64,000 nucleotides of DNA from Agarophyton chilense (Eukaryota; Rhodophyta; Florideophyceae; Gracilariales; Gracilariaceae): positions 496,001 to 560,000 of the forward strand of contig JARGXX010000021.1 of assembly GCA_030374765.1 (NCBI GenBank). The letters run 5' to 3'. The notes beneath the pieces were generated by a model. The model made no database searches and was not told the DNA's origin. It was given only the letters and a program-made list of their open reading frames with translations. Shown in pieces: positions 55,347 to 64,000 of the stretch. A program made the position numbers and the translations under genes. Each line of letters opens with the position of its first letter. Position 1 is the stretch's first letter.

Positions 55347-56801
55347 TTAGCGTTTTTTGTCGCGAACGGTCCAATGGATGGTGGAGCGGAGGTGGTCGGC
55401 CAAGTGCATTTGGCCGGCTTTCCAACAAGTATCCATGACGAGCGAGTACAGCAGATACGACGGCTGAATGCGATGAGAGTGGGTGAGGCGGCGCAGCAGC
55501 GCAAGGGCGGGGTGGGCAGCGGCACAGGCGCGGTACGCGTGGAAGGCAGCCAGAGTAGGATCGGCACGTGCAGCAGCGCAGGCGCGCACGGTGGGGTTGT
55601 GCACGGGGCCGGAAAGCTGAGCAACGGCCTGCGGTGAGATGCAACGCGTGAGGGGGAGGTTTTGTGAATGAAGTTGAGTTAGGTATTGGTTGTAAGTGGA
55701 GGTGATTGAATCGGGGTGGTTTTGAAGGGCGGCGGCACGAATGATGGCGGCGAAGGTGCACGGGGCCAATGGACGGTTGGCGGCGTGCATGGCGTCCAGC
55801 AGGAGGGTGGCTTCGGGGTGGCGGCGCTGGTCCAGGGCGGTGGTGAGCAAGATGTTGTGGGTGAAGTGGTCGGGGGCAATGGAGCAGCCGAGCATCTCGC
55901 GGTGAGCGGTGTGGAGGAGGTGGTAGTTTGACAAGAGGCAGGCGGCGTGCATGATGTGGTTGTAGTAGTGCAGCTGAGAAGGGGACGACAGCAGGTCGGG
56001 AGCGTCGAGAGGGTCGGAAGGGTCGAGAGGGTCGGAAAGGTCGAGAAGATGCATGGGGTCGGGAGCATCGGGAGCATCAGGAGCAGCGGCGGCGGTGGTG
56101 TGAAACATACGGTTGACAAGGGCGAAGTGCATGAGCGCAGCGGCCGATTCGACATCGAGAGCTTCGGCACACACGCGAAAGGACGTAAACACAAAGCGCG
56201 GCGTGGGGCACAACTGCTGCGAGCGCACATAACGCCACACAGACCAGACGCGCGACGAACGACGCTCCAAGAGCGGGTCGGCGGCGGCAGCGCGCACGAC
56301 GGCGTGTAACGCATCGATTCCGACGCGCGCACGGGTGAGATGCGCCAGTCGAAACATGCTTTCCACTGCGACATCGGCGCCGGCGGCGGTGAGCGCGGCC
56401 ACGTGCGCATGCGCGGCGGCGTGGCGTGCGACGGCGCTGACAATGGCGGCGTGCACGCGCGGCGAAGGGCGCAAAACACGCCGCTCCGACGAAGACGAGG
56501 AGGAGGAGGAGGAGGAGGAAGAGGAAGAGGAAGAGGAAGACAAAGACGAAGCGGCAGCGGTAATTCGCACGCTGAGCGATGCGGCCGTGGGTTGATGGCG
56601 CAGCGCCGAGGTCAATAGAGCATCCAGGGCGGCGCGCGACGGGCGCGAAGCGACTGGCGGCGCGCTACGAGCGCGGCGGCGAATTCGCGCCAGTCGCGCG
56701 CGAGAAAGCGCGGGCCATGGCTCACGCGCTTGAGCAGAGGCAGGTGCAGGCGCGGTGGAACACGCGGCGCGACGCGCCGCTGGCAGAGCGCGACGTAGCA
56801 T
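55347..56801 (-). CDS. Pentatricopeptide-repeat protein, probably mitochondrial (484 residues)
   Basis: The start was taken at 56801 because it yields MLRRALPAARRAACSTAPAP, an Arg/Ala-rich mitochondrial presequence. The frame is open upstream but overlaps the leader of the divergent gene. Residues 40-110 include a run of about 20 serines. The second half has repeated helix pairs of PPR type (YNHIMHAACLLSNYHLLHTA, FTHNILLTTALDQRRHPEAT, LLLDAMHAANRPLAPCTFAA, YSLVMDTCWKAGQMHLADHL). PPR proteins bind organelle RNA one base per repeat and guide processing, stability or translation. The repeats are degenerate and few, so the target cannot be guessed. The gene is intact, with high GC relative to its surroundings. 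Confidence 0.7.
   Translation of the reverse strand: MLRRALPAARRAACSTAPAPASAQAREPWPALSRARLARIRRRARSAPPVASRPSRAALDALLTSALRHQPTAASLSVRITAAASSLSSSSSSSSSSSSSSSSSSERRVLRPSPRVHAAIVSAVARHAAAHAHVAALTAAGADVAVESMFRLAHLTRARVGIDALHAVVRAAAADPLLERRSSRVWSVWRYVRSQQLCPTPRFVFTSFRVCAEALDVESAAALMHFALVNRMFHTTAAAAPDAPDAPDPMHLLDLSDPLDPSDPLDAPDLLSSPSQLHYYNHIMHAACLLSNYHLLHTAHREMLGCSIAPDHFTHNILLTTALDQRRHPEATLLLDAMHAANRPLAPCTFAAIIRAAALQNHPDSITSTYNQYLTQLHSQNLPLTRCISPQAVAQLSGPVHNPTVRACAAARADPTLAAFHAYRACAAAHPALALLRRLTHSHRIQPSYLLYSLVMDTCWKAGQMHLADHLRSTIHWTVRDKKR
56497..56545. repeat. GAG/GAA trinucleotide repeat
   Basis: A run of GAG then GAA units on +, coding poly-Ser on the minus strand in the PPR protein. Its purity suggests recent length change; it lies between the presequence and the repeats. 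Confidence 0.8.
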
Positions 56802-57084
56802 TAGCGACGGCCTCCCGCGCACAGCTTCGTCGTCCTTCATCCGCTTCGCTCTCACTCTCAAGTGGCACGCGCGCGCACACGCTCGCGCACGGTGCCACGC
56901 GACGCGACTCGCCCCGCATCGGTGCCCGCCCCGGTGCCGCTCCTCTCCCCCCCCCAAAGACCTGCACCGGTACCGCGCAAGCTGCGCCGTCGCACCCCGC
57001 CGTGCACGCGCCACCACCCGCGCCCCCATGCCGCGCCTCCACGCCGCCGCGCGCAGCCCCCCGCCCCCCGCCCCTGGCGAGCGC

Positions 57085-57454
57085 TTTTCACTTCGCACGA
57101 CACCCCGCACAAACGCCCCCCTCACCCCCACCCTCCCCTTCTCTCCGCCACGTTCCCCCGCGCCTATCGCAAACCGCCCGACACCCACCGCTTAGCCCCC
57201 CTAACTCCCTCCCCCACGCCCTCTTCTCCCCCCCCCCGATCTCCGCCTTCCTTCCCCCCCTCCGTCACACCCCTTGCCGCCGCCTCCTTGTATGCGACGC
57301 GCGCTGCCAGTTCGACAACCCCGAAACACACCCACATCTTCTGCATCCAACATTCCTCTCTCCCCTCCCCATCTCCGAAACCCCAGCGCCACTATCCCAC
57401 CCATCCCACCTCGCGTCGCGCCATTCCTTCCTGTCTCGCTCTCTTCTTCGCGCC
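57085..57454 (+). promoter_or_regulatory. C/T-rich leader of the Tim17-like gene
   Basis: About 370 bp of strongly C/T-biased + strand, with runs of seven or more C, end at the ATG at 57455. It lies in the 653-bp gap between the divergent PPR and Tim17-like genes. It resembles the tract at 23988-24190 and may be the shared promoter/leader type of this genome. Confidence 0.45.
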
Positions 57455-58201
57455 ATGTCCGCGCAAAAGCGCCTGACCCTCTGGCGCGAAGGAGGCCTGC
57501 AACGCGTCTTCGCCGGCGCCGCTTGCGGATTCGTCGGCGGCGCTTCCTACGCCTACTTCACCCGTTTACCCCCCGTGCGAGCAGGCGTCGCCTGTGCCAT
57601 GTTGGCCACCCCGTTCTTCACCGTACGTGAGGTCGTTGCCGCCTCAATGGCCGTCGACGGACCCGTCGCAAGTGCCATGACCGGTGGCGTCGCCGGATAC
57701 TTTGGAGCCCTAGTCACTTTGGGACCTTGCTGGAAGTCAATCAGTCGCTCGGCCATGCTCATGGGCGTCGGATGCGGCTTTGTTGACATTCTTCTAAGCG
57801 GTCTTGATTGGAAGCGCAAGCTTTACTTGGTCAATCGCCATGACGCTGCTGTCGCAGCCGCTGCCGAAAATGTCAACACCCCCCATCAACACCCTCACCA
57901 ACCTCCCCAGCTCCATCAACCGCCCCAGCCCGCTCCTTCCGCACCCTTCAAGTGGCCCCATTGGTTCCCTGTCGTCAAGCAGATTGATGACGAGTACGAG
58001 GAATTGCTTCGCAGACAACGTGCCACCGTGCAAGCTCTGGAACAAGAACAAGCTCGCATTGCCCTCTTGTTGGAGGCTTTGGAATCCGTTAAGGCCGGTA
58101 AGCAGGTCACCGATCTCGAATTGGCCGATGCTGGACTGCGATCTCCCGACAAGAACCCGTCGCAGCCACCTCTGTCCTCCCCGTCCATACCTGCACCTTG
58201 A
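57455..58201 (+). CDS. Tim17/22/23-like inner-membrane protein (248 residues)
   Basis: The start is at 57455, where the pyrimidine-rich leader ends and protein-like sequence begins. The same frame is open 292 codons upstream, but that part is low-complexity. Residues 1-125 have glycine-rich hydrophobic segments (FAGAACGFVGGASYAYFTRL, VACAMLATPFFTVREVV, AMTGGVAGYFGALVTLGPCW, LMGVGCGFVDILLSGL) with the GxxxG spacing and REV/DG phrases of Tim17-fold proteins. These include import-channel subunits and complex I assembly factors of mitochondria. Then comes a His/Gln/Pro-rich linker and a C-terminal coiled coil (EYEELLRRQRATVQALEQEQ). The exact subfamily is unclear. Confidence 0.5.
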   Translation: MSAQKRLTLWREGGLQRVFAGAACGFVGGASYAYFTRLPPVRAGVACAMLATPFFTVREVVAASMAVDGPVASAMTGGVAGYFGALVTLGPCWKSISRSAMLMGVGCGFVDILLSGLDWKRKLYLVNRHDAAVAAAAENVNTPHQHPHQPPQLHQPPQPAPSAPFKWPHWFPVVKQIDDEYEELLRRQRATVQALEQEQARIALLLEALESVKAGKQVTDLELADAGLRSPDKNPSQPPLSSPSIPAP

Positions 58202-60332
58202 AGTCATCCCGTGCACATTTCCGTTCCACACATACAAACTCACACACACACGTACTCTCACTCACGTTCACACAAACACACACGCATACGCACAAACAGA
58301 CACACACAAATCCACTCCAACATTCGCGTGGGATATCAACTTTTTGTGTTTCTTTTTCTTTTTTATATCGACAGTCGACAGTGAACCACGAATCACCTCG
58401 TTTGTACTGCTATAATTGCTTTTCTGCATTGAGTCGGCAACGGCATCTGGCGCGCCGTTTTTTGGACGCCGCGCTTCTCCGCTTATGTAATATCGTGCTT
58501 GTGGTTGGTATTCCAGAGTCACCATTGCACCACTGTCAACCACTAGATGCAAACTTTTTTTGTCAATCATGTGCGCGCGTTGCGGTTTCAAGATACAAGA
58601 TGAATTTTTCAAGCCCAGTTCAAGGATTTTATTTGAGCCCTATGGCTGTGACCCGAAATCTGCCGTATGCACGGTATATCTCAGCGAACGCGAACCCTAC
58701 AACTACGGATGGCTGTCCGTATCAATGCCTTAAAATGAGACCGTTTGTTGAGCGGTGCGAAACGTCTCACAGGAAAACCCTTTTGGGCGGATCCCCGTTT
58801 GACTCCCTCAACAAGATTTATGTACGCTTTCTCGCGAGGTGCTGCTACGTCTACTGCATTGCTCCTAGGCGGTTTGCCTATCAGATCAGCCCCCCCTCTG
58901 TACATGGTGACTTGCCGTACTGCATTTATTTGGGTTTTTGTTTTTTGCTTCTGCGTTACGTACAGTAAGAGAAACCTGATTATTAAAGCCACCCCTTCAC
59001 TGAGGCCCGTTCTCCGAGTTGGCGCAGATGATAAGCGGAAACTGGAAATTCTGTAATAGCCAATAGAAAGAATCCACGTTTCCGCTTATCGTTTCCCAGT
59101 ACTCATCTTGTAGGCGGCCCAAAAGTTTCCGACTACAAGATGACGACGACGATGACATTGAATGAGCTCCCCATTACTGAAATAACACCCCCCTTGACTC
59201 TGACAATCATGCAAAGTACTCACCGAATGTTGTTTTGATAACCACCAGAACAAACAGGCCTTCAAAGCATTGAAACTTATCGGAGCTCATAATGCAATAG
59301 TTGAAACAAAACGTAGAATCATTGCATACAAAATGGCTCAATAACAAGTCTCGCTAAACCAATTGAAGCAATTTATAGCACCTGGATCCGGATAAATAAA
59401 AAAAACTCAACTTTCTGTACCGTCTACCATTTATGACGGTTAAAATAAGCCTAGATACAAAAAAATTGGAAACATTACATTAAGTTTGTGGTGATGTACC
59501 CAACACAAAAAATAGTAAGGTTGTCGTAAATAAGCCGTATCCAAGAGAAATGGAACCAATAATTAGTTTCTCGGCAGGCGGCCGTCGCCCAAACTTTCAA
59601 GTGGTTGGGTACTGTATAATGCTTCATCTTTTTTTCTGATACGAGATTTATCAGTACCATACAATAGTTAATGTAATACCTCGATCGAAAGCATCTTGAT
59701 CAAAAAATTATTGACTCGTAGACCGAGAACAGTGCACCACTTTTTAGCAATGCAAATATTAAGCCACAAAATATCACTGCTTTAGCCGGTATAATTAGGA
59801 TTACATTTCTATGATTAAGCCTGCACTTATGTCACACGTAAGACATGTTAGTGTGTTGTAAAGAACCTGGGCTAAATTTCAAAGCTTTTATGGCACTTCT
59901 TTTTATAGCGTTATGAGTCGTTAAGGCATAGAGATTTGGACGCTTCTGCTACATATGCCGACCGTAAGTTTTATATTATGTAGGCTTTTTTTCTACAATT
60001 ACACCCAGTTTTACAACCTCTTGCAACACGTGCGCTTACTTTGGATGCGCAATACGAAGAAGAGGTTGGTGGTGGCGTTGGTTCTCATGGTTTTGGAAGT
60101 ATTTAGTATAGAGAGCTACGATAAGACGATCATGATGCCACGTGCTGGACCTGGATGATTTTTGGCAGACGCCGTGTACTACAGTGCTTTAGTTACCAAT
60201 CAGTTCTGCTTTTCGCTAATTTAGTATGAAATAGATAGGATTGAGTAGATAAGGAGGCGCACCTCAAGTGCAATTCCCGTAGCCGCGTTGCTAGAAGCGC
60301 CACAATAGTTCGGGTGGCTGGTGAGATATATA
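58202..60332. other. 3' flank of the Tim17-like gene, then unassigned AT-rich DNA
   Basis: Begins with a CA-rich repeat (58230-58312). The + frame 58198-58968 overlaps it and contains no motif. From about 59.1 kb the sequence is AT-rich, and no gene was recognised up to the mariner element. Confidence 0.4.
58230..58312. repeat. CA-rich microsatellite
   Basis: An imperfect run of CACA/CACG/CATA units about 30 bp downstream of the Tim17-like stop codon, probably in the 3' UTR. Confidence 0.75.
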
Positions 60333-61632
60333 CAGTGCGTTTCAAAAACATATCCCTTTACAAAAACTGCGCCAAAAAGGCATTTCACGTACTGTAGAGC
60401 ACATTTCACAACAAATAAAAACCACTAAGTCAATAACACTGTTTCAAAAGTATATCCTTTATACAATCATTCGCTCAATTATGGCTCGTGGCGCACCTCT
60501 GACACGCTCTGAACAGCTGGAAATCATGGAATTAGTAGGTCAGGGTATGATTCCAGCAGATATAGCCCGAAAACTCAAGCGCAGCCCAAAAACAATCAGC
60601 AACTTCATCAAAAACCCCGCTGCATACGGAACAAAGCGTTCAACCGGCCGTCCAACGGCACTATCCCCGGCCGATAAGCGTGGAATTAAGCGAGAACTAT
60701 GCCGCAACACTTCATCTTGCGGGAAAATTGTCAAAAATCTAAATTTGCCTCTATCACGATCTACAATATGGCGTGAAGTCAACCGTCAAAATTTGTTCAA
60801 GTACACAAAAATGAGGAAAACTTTTTTTTTAAAAGATAATCACAAGAAAAATCGAGTTGAATGGTGTGCTCAAAAGGCTTATTGGAAAACGGAATGGAAT
60901 AATGTTATCTTTTCCGACGAAAAAAAGTTTAACCTTGATGGTCCAGATTGCTATAAATTTTATTGGCATGATCTACGAAAAGAAAAGAAGGAATTTGTGA
61001 CTAGGCATTCAGGAGGCGCATCAGTAATGGTTTGGGCTGGAATCTCCACGAAAGGAGCAACTGATATGGCTTTTGTTGAAACTACAATGAACTCTGAGAA
61101 GTATGCTGAGGTTCTAGAAAACTATCTTTTACCTTTTTCATACTGTATGCACGGAGAAGAATTCATTTTCCAGCAAGATAATGCACCTGTGCATAAGTCT
61201 AATTCAATGAAACAGTGGTTCAATAGTCTAAATATGTCGGTTATGGAATGGCCTGCGCGCTCTCCTGACCTCAACCCTATCGAAAACATTTGGGGAATGT
61301 TGGCCCGAATGGTTTATGGGCAAGGAAGGCAGTTTGATACAGTTTTTGATTTGAAAAATTGTATCAAAGATTGCTGGGAAAAGATTGACTGTAATGCTAT
61401 CAATCCTTTTATAGAATCAATGCCAAAGCGTTGTATAAGTGTTATACAGGCTAGAGGAGCAAAAATAAACTACTGAACTCGCGTTAGAATAAAAAGGATG
61501 CAATAAAGGTTATGATTTTGAAACAGTTTTTTTACTTGAAAATTTTTTCACACTGATTTTGTTAGTTGTACTGTAGCCAAAACGTCGATTTTTGGAAAAT
61601 TTGCGCGAGGGATATGATTTTGAAACAGACTT
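60333..61632 (+). mobile_element. Intact Tc1/mariner (DD34E) element
   Basis: 1300 bp flanked by TA (60331-60332 and 61633-61634). The terminal repeats AGTGCGTTTCAAAAACATAT and AGTCTGTTTCAAAATCATAT (right end reversed) match at 21 of 24 bases. A second, inner copy of GTTTCAAAA lies about 100 bp inside each end (60441 and about 61525), giving the IR/DR layout of Tc1-type elements where transposase binds two sites per end. With an unbroken transposase this copy could be, or recently was, mobile. Confidence 0.92.
60481..61476 (+). CDS. Tc1/mariner transposase, intact (331 residues)
   Basis: Paired helix-turn-helix DNA-binding region at 1-115 (SEQLEIMELVGQGMIPADIA, then SRSTIWREVNRQ) with a GRPTALSPADKR linker (GRPR-like motif). 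The catalytic triad is D146 (VIFSDEKKF), D233 (FQQDNAPVH) and E268 (SPDLNPIENIW), with 34 residues between the last two, hence DD34E. The full length of 331 is normal for the family. The ATG lies 148 bp inside the left end, just after the inner repeat. The dead copy at 46156 starts at the same codon. Confidence 0.95.
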   Translation: MARGAPLTRSEQLEIMELVGQGMIPADIARKLKRSPKTISNFIKNPAAYGTKRSTGRPTALSPADKRGIKRELCRNTSSCGKIVKNLNLPLSRSTIWREVNRQNLFKYTKMRKTFFLKDNHKKNRVEWCAQKAYWKTEWNNVIFSDEKKFNLDGPDCYKFYWHDLRKEKKEFVTRHSGGASVMVWAGISTKGATDMAFVETTMNSEKYAEVLENYLLPFSYCMHGEEFIFQQDNAPVHKSNSMKQWFNSLNMSVMEWPARSPDLNPIENIWGMLARMVYGQGRQFDTVFDLKNCIKDCWEKIDCNAINPFIESMPKRCISVIQARGAKINY

Positions 61633-62254
61633 TATCTTCACCAAGAATGGGCACCCCGGTAATTATTGTAAATTTAAGCACCTACTAGACCACTTTTATC
61701 CCTTTCGGTTTATACAGTCAACCATAAAGGCAATTATAGTATCTTTACGGTTTTCTGGACCCGCTTGCACTGTGCAGCACCTCCTACCAACTTTCATTCG
61801 GTACGCCCGCCATTCCTGTTGCCCCCTTCAGTGGCTGGTGCTGGCACACCTTACGGTTATCTTCAATCTACCGCCTCCTAAGTCGAGCCCATTGCGCGTT
61901 CCGTAGAACCGACAGGTCGTACACCCCCGCTACCGTTTTGGGTTATACCACATTTTGGTATGCCGACTTAGAATTTTGTGTTTACCACTTTTGGAATTAA
62001 AAGAGAGAATTTGGGGTTGAATCAGTACCGTTTGGTGAAAGAGTCATTTAAATAACAACTGCTGACTCAACAGTTTGCCTTAATGAAGAAATCATTGCAA
62101 AACTCGCCGAGACGCGTCACTAGGGCGCCTAGTACACCAATTGGTAGTCTCCTCCAACGGAGAGGTGTTGCAAAACACATTCTAGACAAACACTTTGCTA
62201 CAGATTGTATTAATAACATAGGGAAGTGAATATCAAACGCCTGAAAAGAAGACA
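61633..62254. other. No recognised gene
   Basis: Around 61.68-61.96 kb there is a C/T-rich stretch with short hairpins that might be a solo LTR, but no partner was found in the window. Nothing coding recognised. Confidence 0.3.
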
Positions 62255-62527
62255 ATGTCTAATCATGATGATATCAAGTTTCTTGGTATAAAAAGTATTA
62301 TTTCTGCAATTCAGGCTCCTGACAATTACATCTCCGAGGAGCTGCAGAAAGCAGAGAGAGAAAAAATGACGTTCGAAGTTCGCGAAGCTGAAGCGCGTTC
62401 CACTTGTTCTACACTGAATGCTATTTATAAAACAAAGATGATGCTGCAGAAGGCGTCGAGTGATTATGAGAAAGCGGCTTTTCAAAGAATGTTGAAGATC
62501 CGCATGAACAATCTTGATTCACGTTAA
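62255..62527 (+). pseudogene. Possible C-terminal tail of a third family A ORF
   Basis: A 90-codon frame with a charged, coiled-coil-like end (SEELQKAEREKMTFEVREAE, SSDYEKAAFQRMLKIRMNNL) stops at DSR. It resembles the end of family A copy 2 (KSEWEAHIMMIRKLLDELDK) in the spacing of aromatic-E, M-L/I-K/R and LD residues. It is followed at once by decayed host gene fragments, as copies 1 and 2 are. The similarity is short and could be chance among coiled coils. Confidence 0.3.
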
Positions 62528-62760
62528 TACGTTTGCGTATGCGCTTTAGCTGTGCTATGCAGTATGATCGACAGAAGAAGCGCCTTGAGTTTGTAAAGGC
62601 TGTCGAAAAGTGCGAAGCCCTCACCATCTGCCTGTCATATACGCAAAGCCGTGAGTGTTCAACACCCTCCTCTCTGTGTGCATTCGAATATCATACACAT
62701 GCATTCCATCCCATGCAACAATGTTTATTGTTTAGCGTAGTCGCAGTACTTATTTGAGCG

Positions 62761-63380
62761 CTCATCCCTGGTCTTGTAATTTCTGACGTTCCGCGTTTGA
62801 TTGAAGGTGCTCATCGAGGTCTACGTATGGGCGTTACATTTTTGCGTCACATCGAAGGTTTCAATGTTTTCGTTCACATACTTGATGGAAGCGCAAATGA
62901 TGTAATAGAAAAGTTTGACGCCATTCTCCAAGAACTAGAACTCTTTGATCAGCATCTTGCGCGAAAGATAGAATTTGTTCTTTTCAAGAAGGTTGATATA
63001 CCTGTCCTCCGAGAAAGATGGGATACTGGACTCAATGAATGCCTTTTTGAAGCTGGTGGGGTGGACAAGATCATCTCCATCATCAGTACGAAGTCGGATT
63101 TTAGATTGTCTGACGTGATGCCCTAGCTCATGGCGCTTGTCGGCAGTGCTGTTCATTAAGAAATCATAGTTGTTTCGAAGATGAGGATTATGAATTTTTC
63201 GGTATTAAATCGGTAGCAGTTGTGTGTACAGGTAAACGTCAATTTGAATTCGGTGGTTTCAAAGTGCAACAAGCTTATGATATGGGAATCGGGGATACTG
63301 TCGAAAGAACCGATCAAAATCTATGGCTGATATCGGGAATTAAAATCTATTCAAGCTTTGTCGAACGGAGATTGGCCTGA
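62761..63380 (+). pseudogene. Obg/CgtA GTPase fragment
   Basis: The first frame reads VISDVPRLIEGAHRG (G3 motif DxPG changed to DVPR), MGVTFLRHIEGF, VFVHILDGSANDVIEKFDAI, LELFDQ and VLFKKVDIP (G4 NKxD changed to KKVD), then a stop. A second frame from about 63177 gives DYEFFGIKSV, RQFEFGGFKVQQAYDMG and IGDTVERTDQNLW. This matches the C-terminal domain of Obg with an internal deletion. Obg is a ribosome-biogenesis GTPase; plants and algae have plastid and mitochondrial forms. The glycine-rich N-terminal domain and the P-loop are missing. Confidence 0.72.
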
Positions 63381-63549
63381 GAAAGCAGCGCCAGTTGATT
63401 ATTCTGCATTCGTCGATATATGCCTCCAGCATGGTACTGAAGAACAAGCTGTAAGGTACGCAAGGTGGATCGTGGACTGGAGGTATCAAGCCTGAGCTCT
63501 TGCTCGCTGCGATCAGAGCAAAGACGTAGCAAAATTATCTCTCGAGTGA
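63337..63549 (+). pseudogene. Vps16 C-terminal fragment
   Basis: The frame reads KSIQALSNGDWPEKAAP, DYSAFVDICLQHGTEEQAVR, YARWIVDWRYQA, a stop, and ALARCDQSKDVAKLS. It follows the helical C-terminal end of Vps16 (P-GY--FVE-CL-----EA-KYI-R--D---R---Y--I----DA), a subunit of the HOPS/CORVET tethering complexes of the vacuole/lysosome. It overlaps the Obg fragment by 44 bp in another frame. Only the last 70 codons remain. Confidence 0.45.
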
Positions 63550-64000
63550 GAAATCAACAACTCTTGGAAGAGGTCTAGGAACTAACCGCAAGCCATCTAA
63601 ACCAACTGACAGTACCACCTTGAAGAGGTGAGGACATCCCGATATTTGAAGCTGGTTGATTCAAATGAGTCTCAAGAAAGAGGACTTCTGTTATCAGAAC
63701 AACTGGAGACGAATTGTATCATGACATTCGTCAAGCATTTGAATGGAAGACGTAAACCCCGTCGCATACTTGAGGTGCGAAATCTTTTTGAGGTTTGTAA
63801 ATTCCTGTTTACTTACGATTCAGTTGCATCGTGTTAAGTGAGGCACCAGTCCAGATCATCCTATTGAATCAAACGTTTCAGTTTTAGTAAACAAGCGGCT
63901 GAGGGGTTATCCACAACCGAGAGCCCTGGTTGATCTTGAAAAGGACCTCTGCTGCAATTTCGTACTGTAGAGCAACGCCCAGTTAGGGGATACTTGAAGA
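63550..64000. other. Window end; one short frame
   Basis: The + frame 63628-63837 (69 codons) has no motif. If the bracket architecture of the other two loci holds, a minus-strand Harbinger transposase would be expected beyond the window edge. Confidence 0.3.

Noticed and set aside
56802-57188. A 129-codon upstream extension of the PPR protein
   Set aside because: Gly/Arg-rich low complexity in the intergenic leader. The ATG at 56801 gives a convincing mitochondrial presequence.
56579-57454. A 292-codon + strand extension in front of the Tim17-like gene
   Set aside because: It overlaps the PPR gene on the other strand and the C/T-rich leader. Its sequence is low-complexity Pro/Arg/Ala, so it is a shadow of GC-rich DNA.
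61680-61960. Solo LTR
   Set aside because: Composition suggests one, but there is no second copy in the window, no clear TG...CA ends and no target duplication.
1-64000. CRISPR arrays, rRNA genes, bacterial-style operons and riboswitches
   Set aside because: No regularly spaced repeats, rRNA-like blocks or Shine-Dalgarno-led gene strings were seen. The content is eukaryotic nuclear DNA.

Overview
This looks like nuclear DNA of a photosynthetic eukaryote with compact, mostly intronless genes, most plausibly a red alga of the florideophyte type. The support is a plastid cytochrome b6f assembly factor gene, an unspliced eIF4AIII gene, several intact single-exon genes packed tightly together between about 47.8 and 58.2 kb, and a surrounding landscape of decayed transposons. 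Lineage is an inference; no rRNA, tRNA or organellar marker fixes it.

Layout. 0.6-1.1 kb: RNase H end of a retroelement. 1.65-6.6 kb: a decayed unit made of an unknown ORF (family A, +), fragments of host genes (DNA polymerase alpha and a UBE2T-like E2, -) and a PIF/Harbinger transposase (-). 7.2-8.2 kb: an unidentified dead gene. 8.4-15.5 kb: an old Ty3/gypsy element, with pol on + and an antisense ORF on -. 16.1-17.4 kb: a copia-like gag remnant. 18.7-19.1 kb: a dead Tc1/mariner. 20.2-37.9 kb: a second unit of the same kind as the first (family A ORF, then host gene fragments KCS, xanthine phosphoribosyltransferase and a WD40 protein, then a Harbinger transposase). Its transposase is split by a complete 11.2-kb Ty3/gypsy chromovirus-like element at 26390-37633, with 634-bp LTRs and a CCTAG target duplication. 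38.4-44.1 kb: a two-gene, CACTA/Plavaka-like DNA transposon. 46.0-47.3 kb: a dead Tc1/mariner. 47.8-58.2 kb: the live gene island (unknown membrane protein, NDUFAF4-like, CCB1-like, eIF4AIII, PPR protein, Tim17-like). 60.3-61.6 kb: an intact Tc1/mariner of the same family. 62.2-63.6 kb: a possible third family A tail followed by Obg GTPase and Vps16 fragments.

Two things stand out. First, family A ORF and Harbinger transposase bracket different host gene fragments at two loci, and the window edge may hold a third case. This suggests a gene-capturing (Pack-type) Harbinger transposon. Second, both Ty3/gypsy elements carry a long antisense ORF downstream of pol, and the two antisense proteins share motifs. 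This is a candidate undescribed retrotransposon protein. The live island combines cytosolic/nuclear RNA metabolism (eIF4AIII) with organelle biogenesis (CCB1 in the plastid; NDUFAF4-like, PPR and Tim17-like probably in mitochondria).
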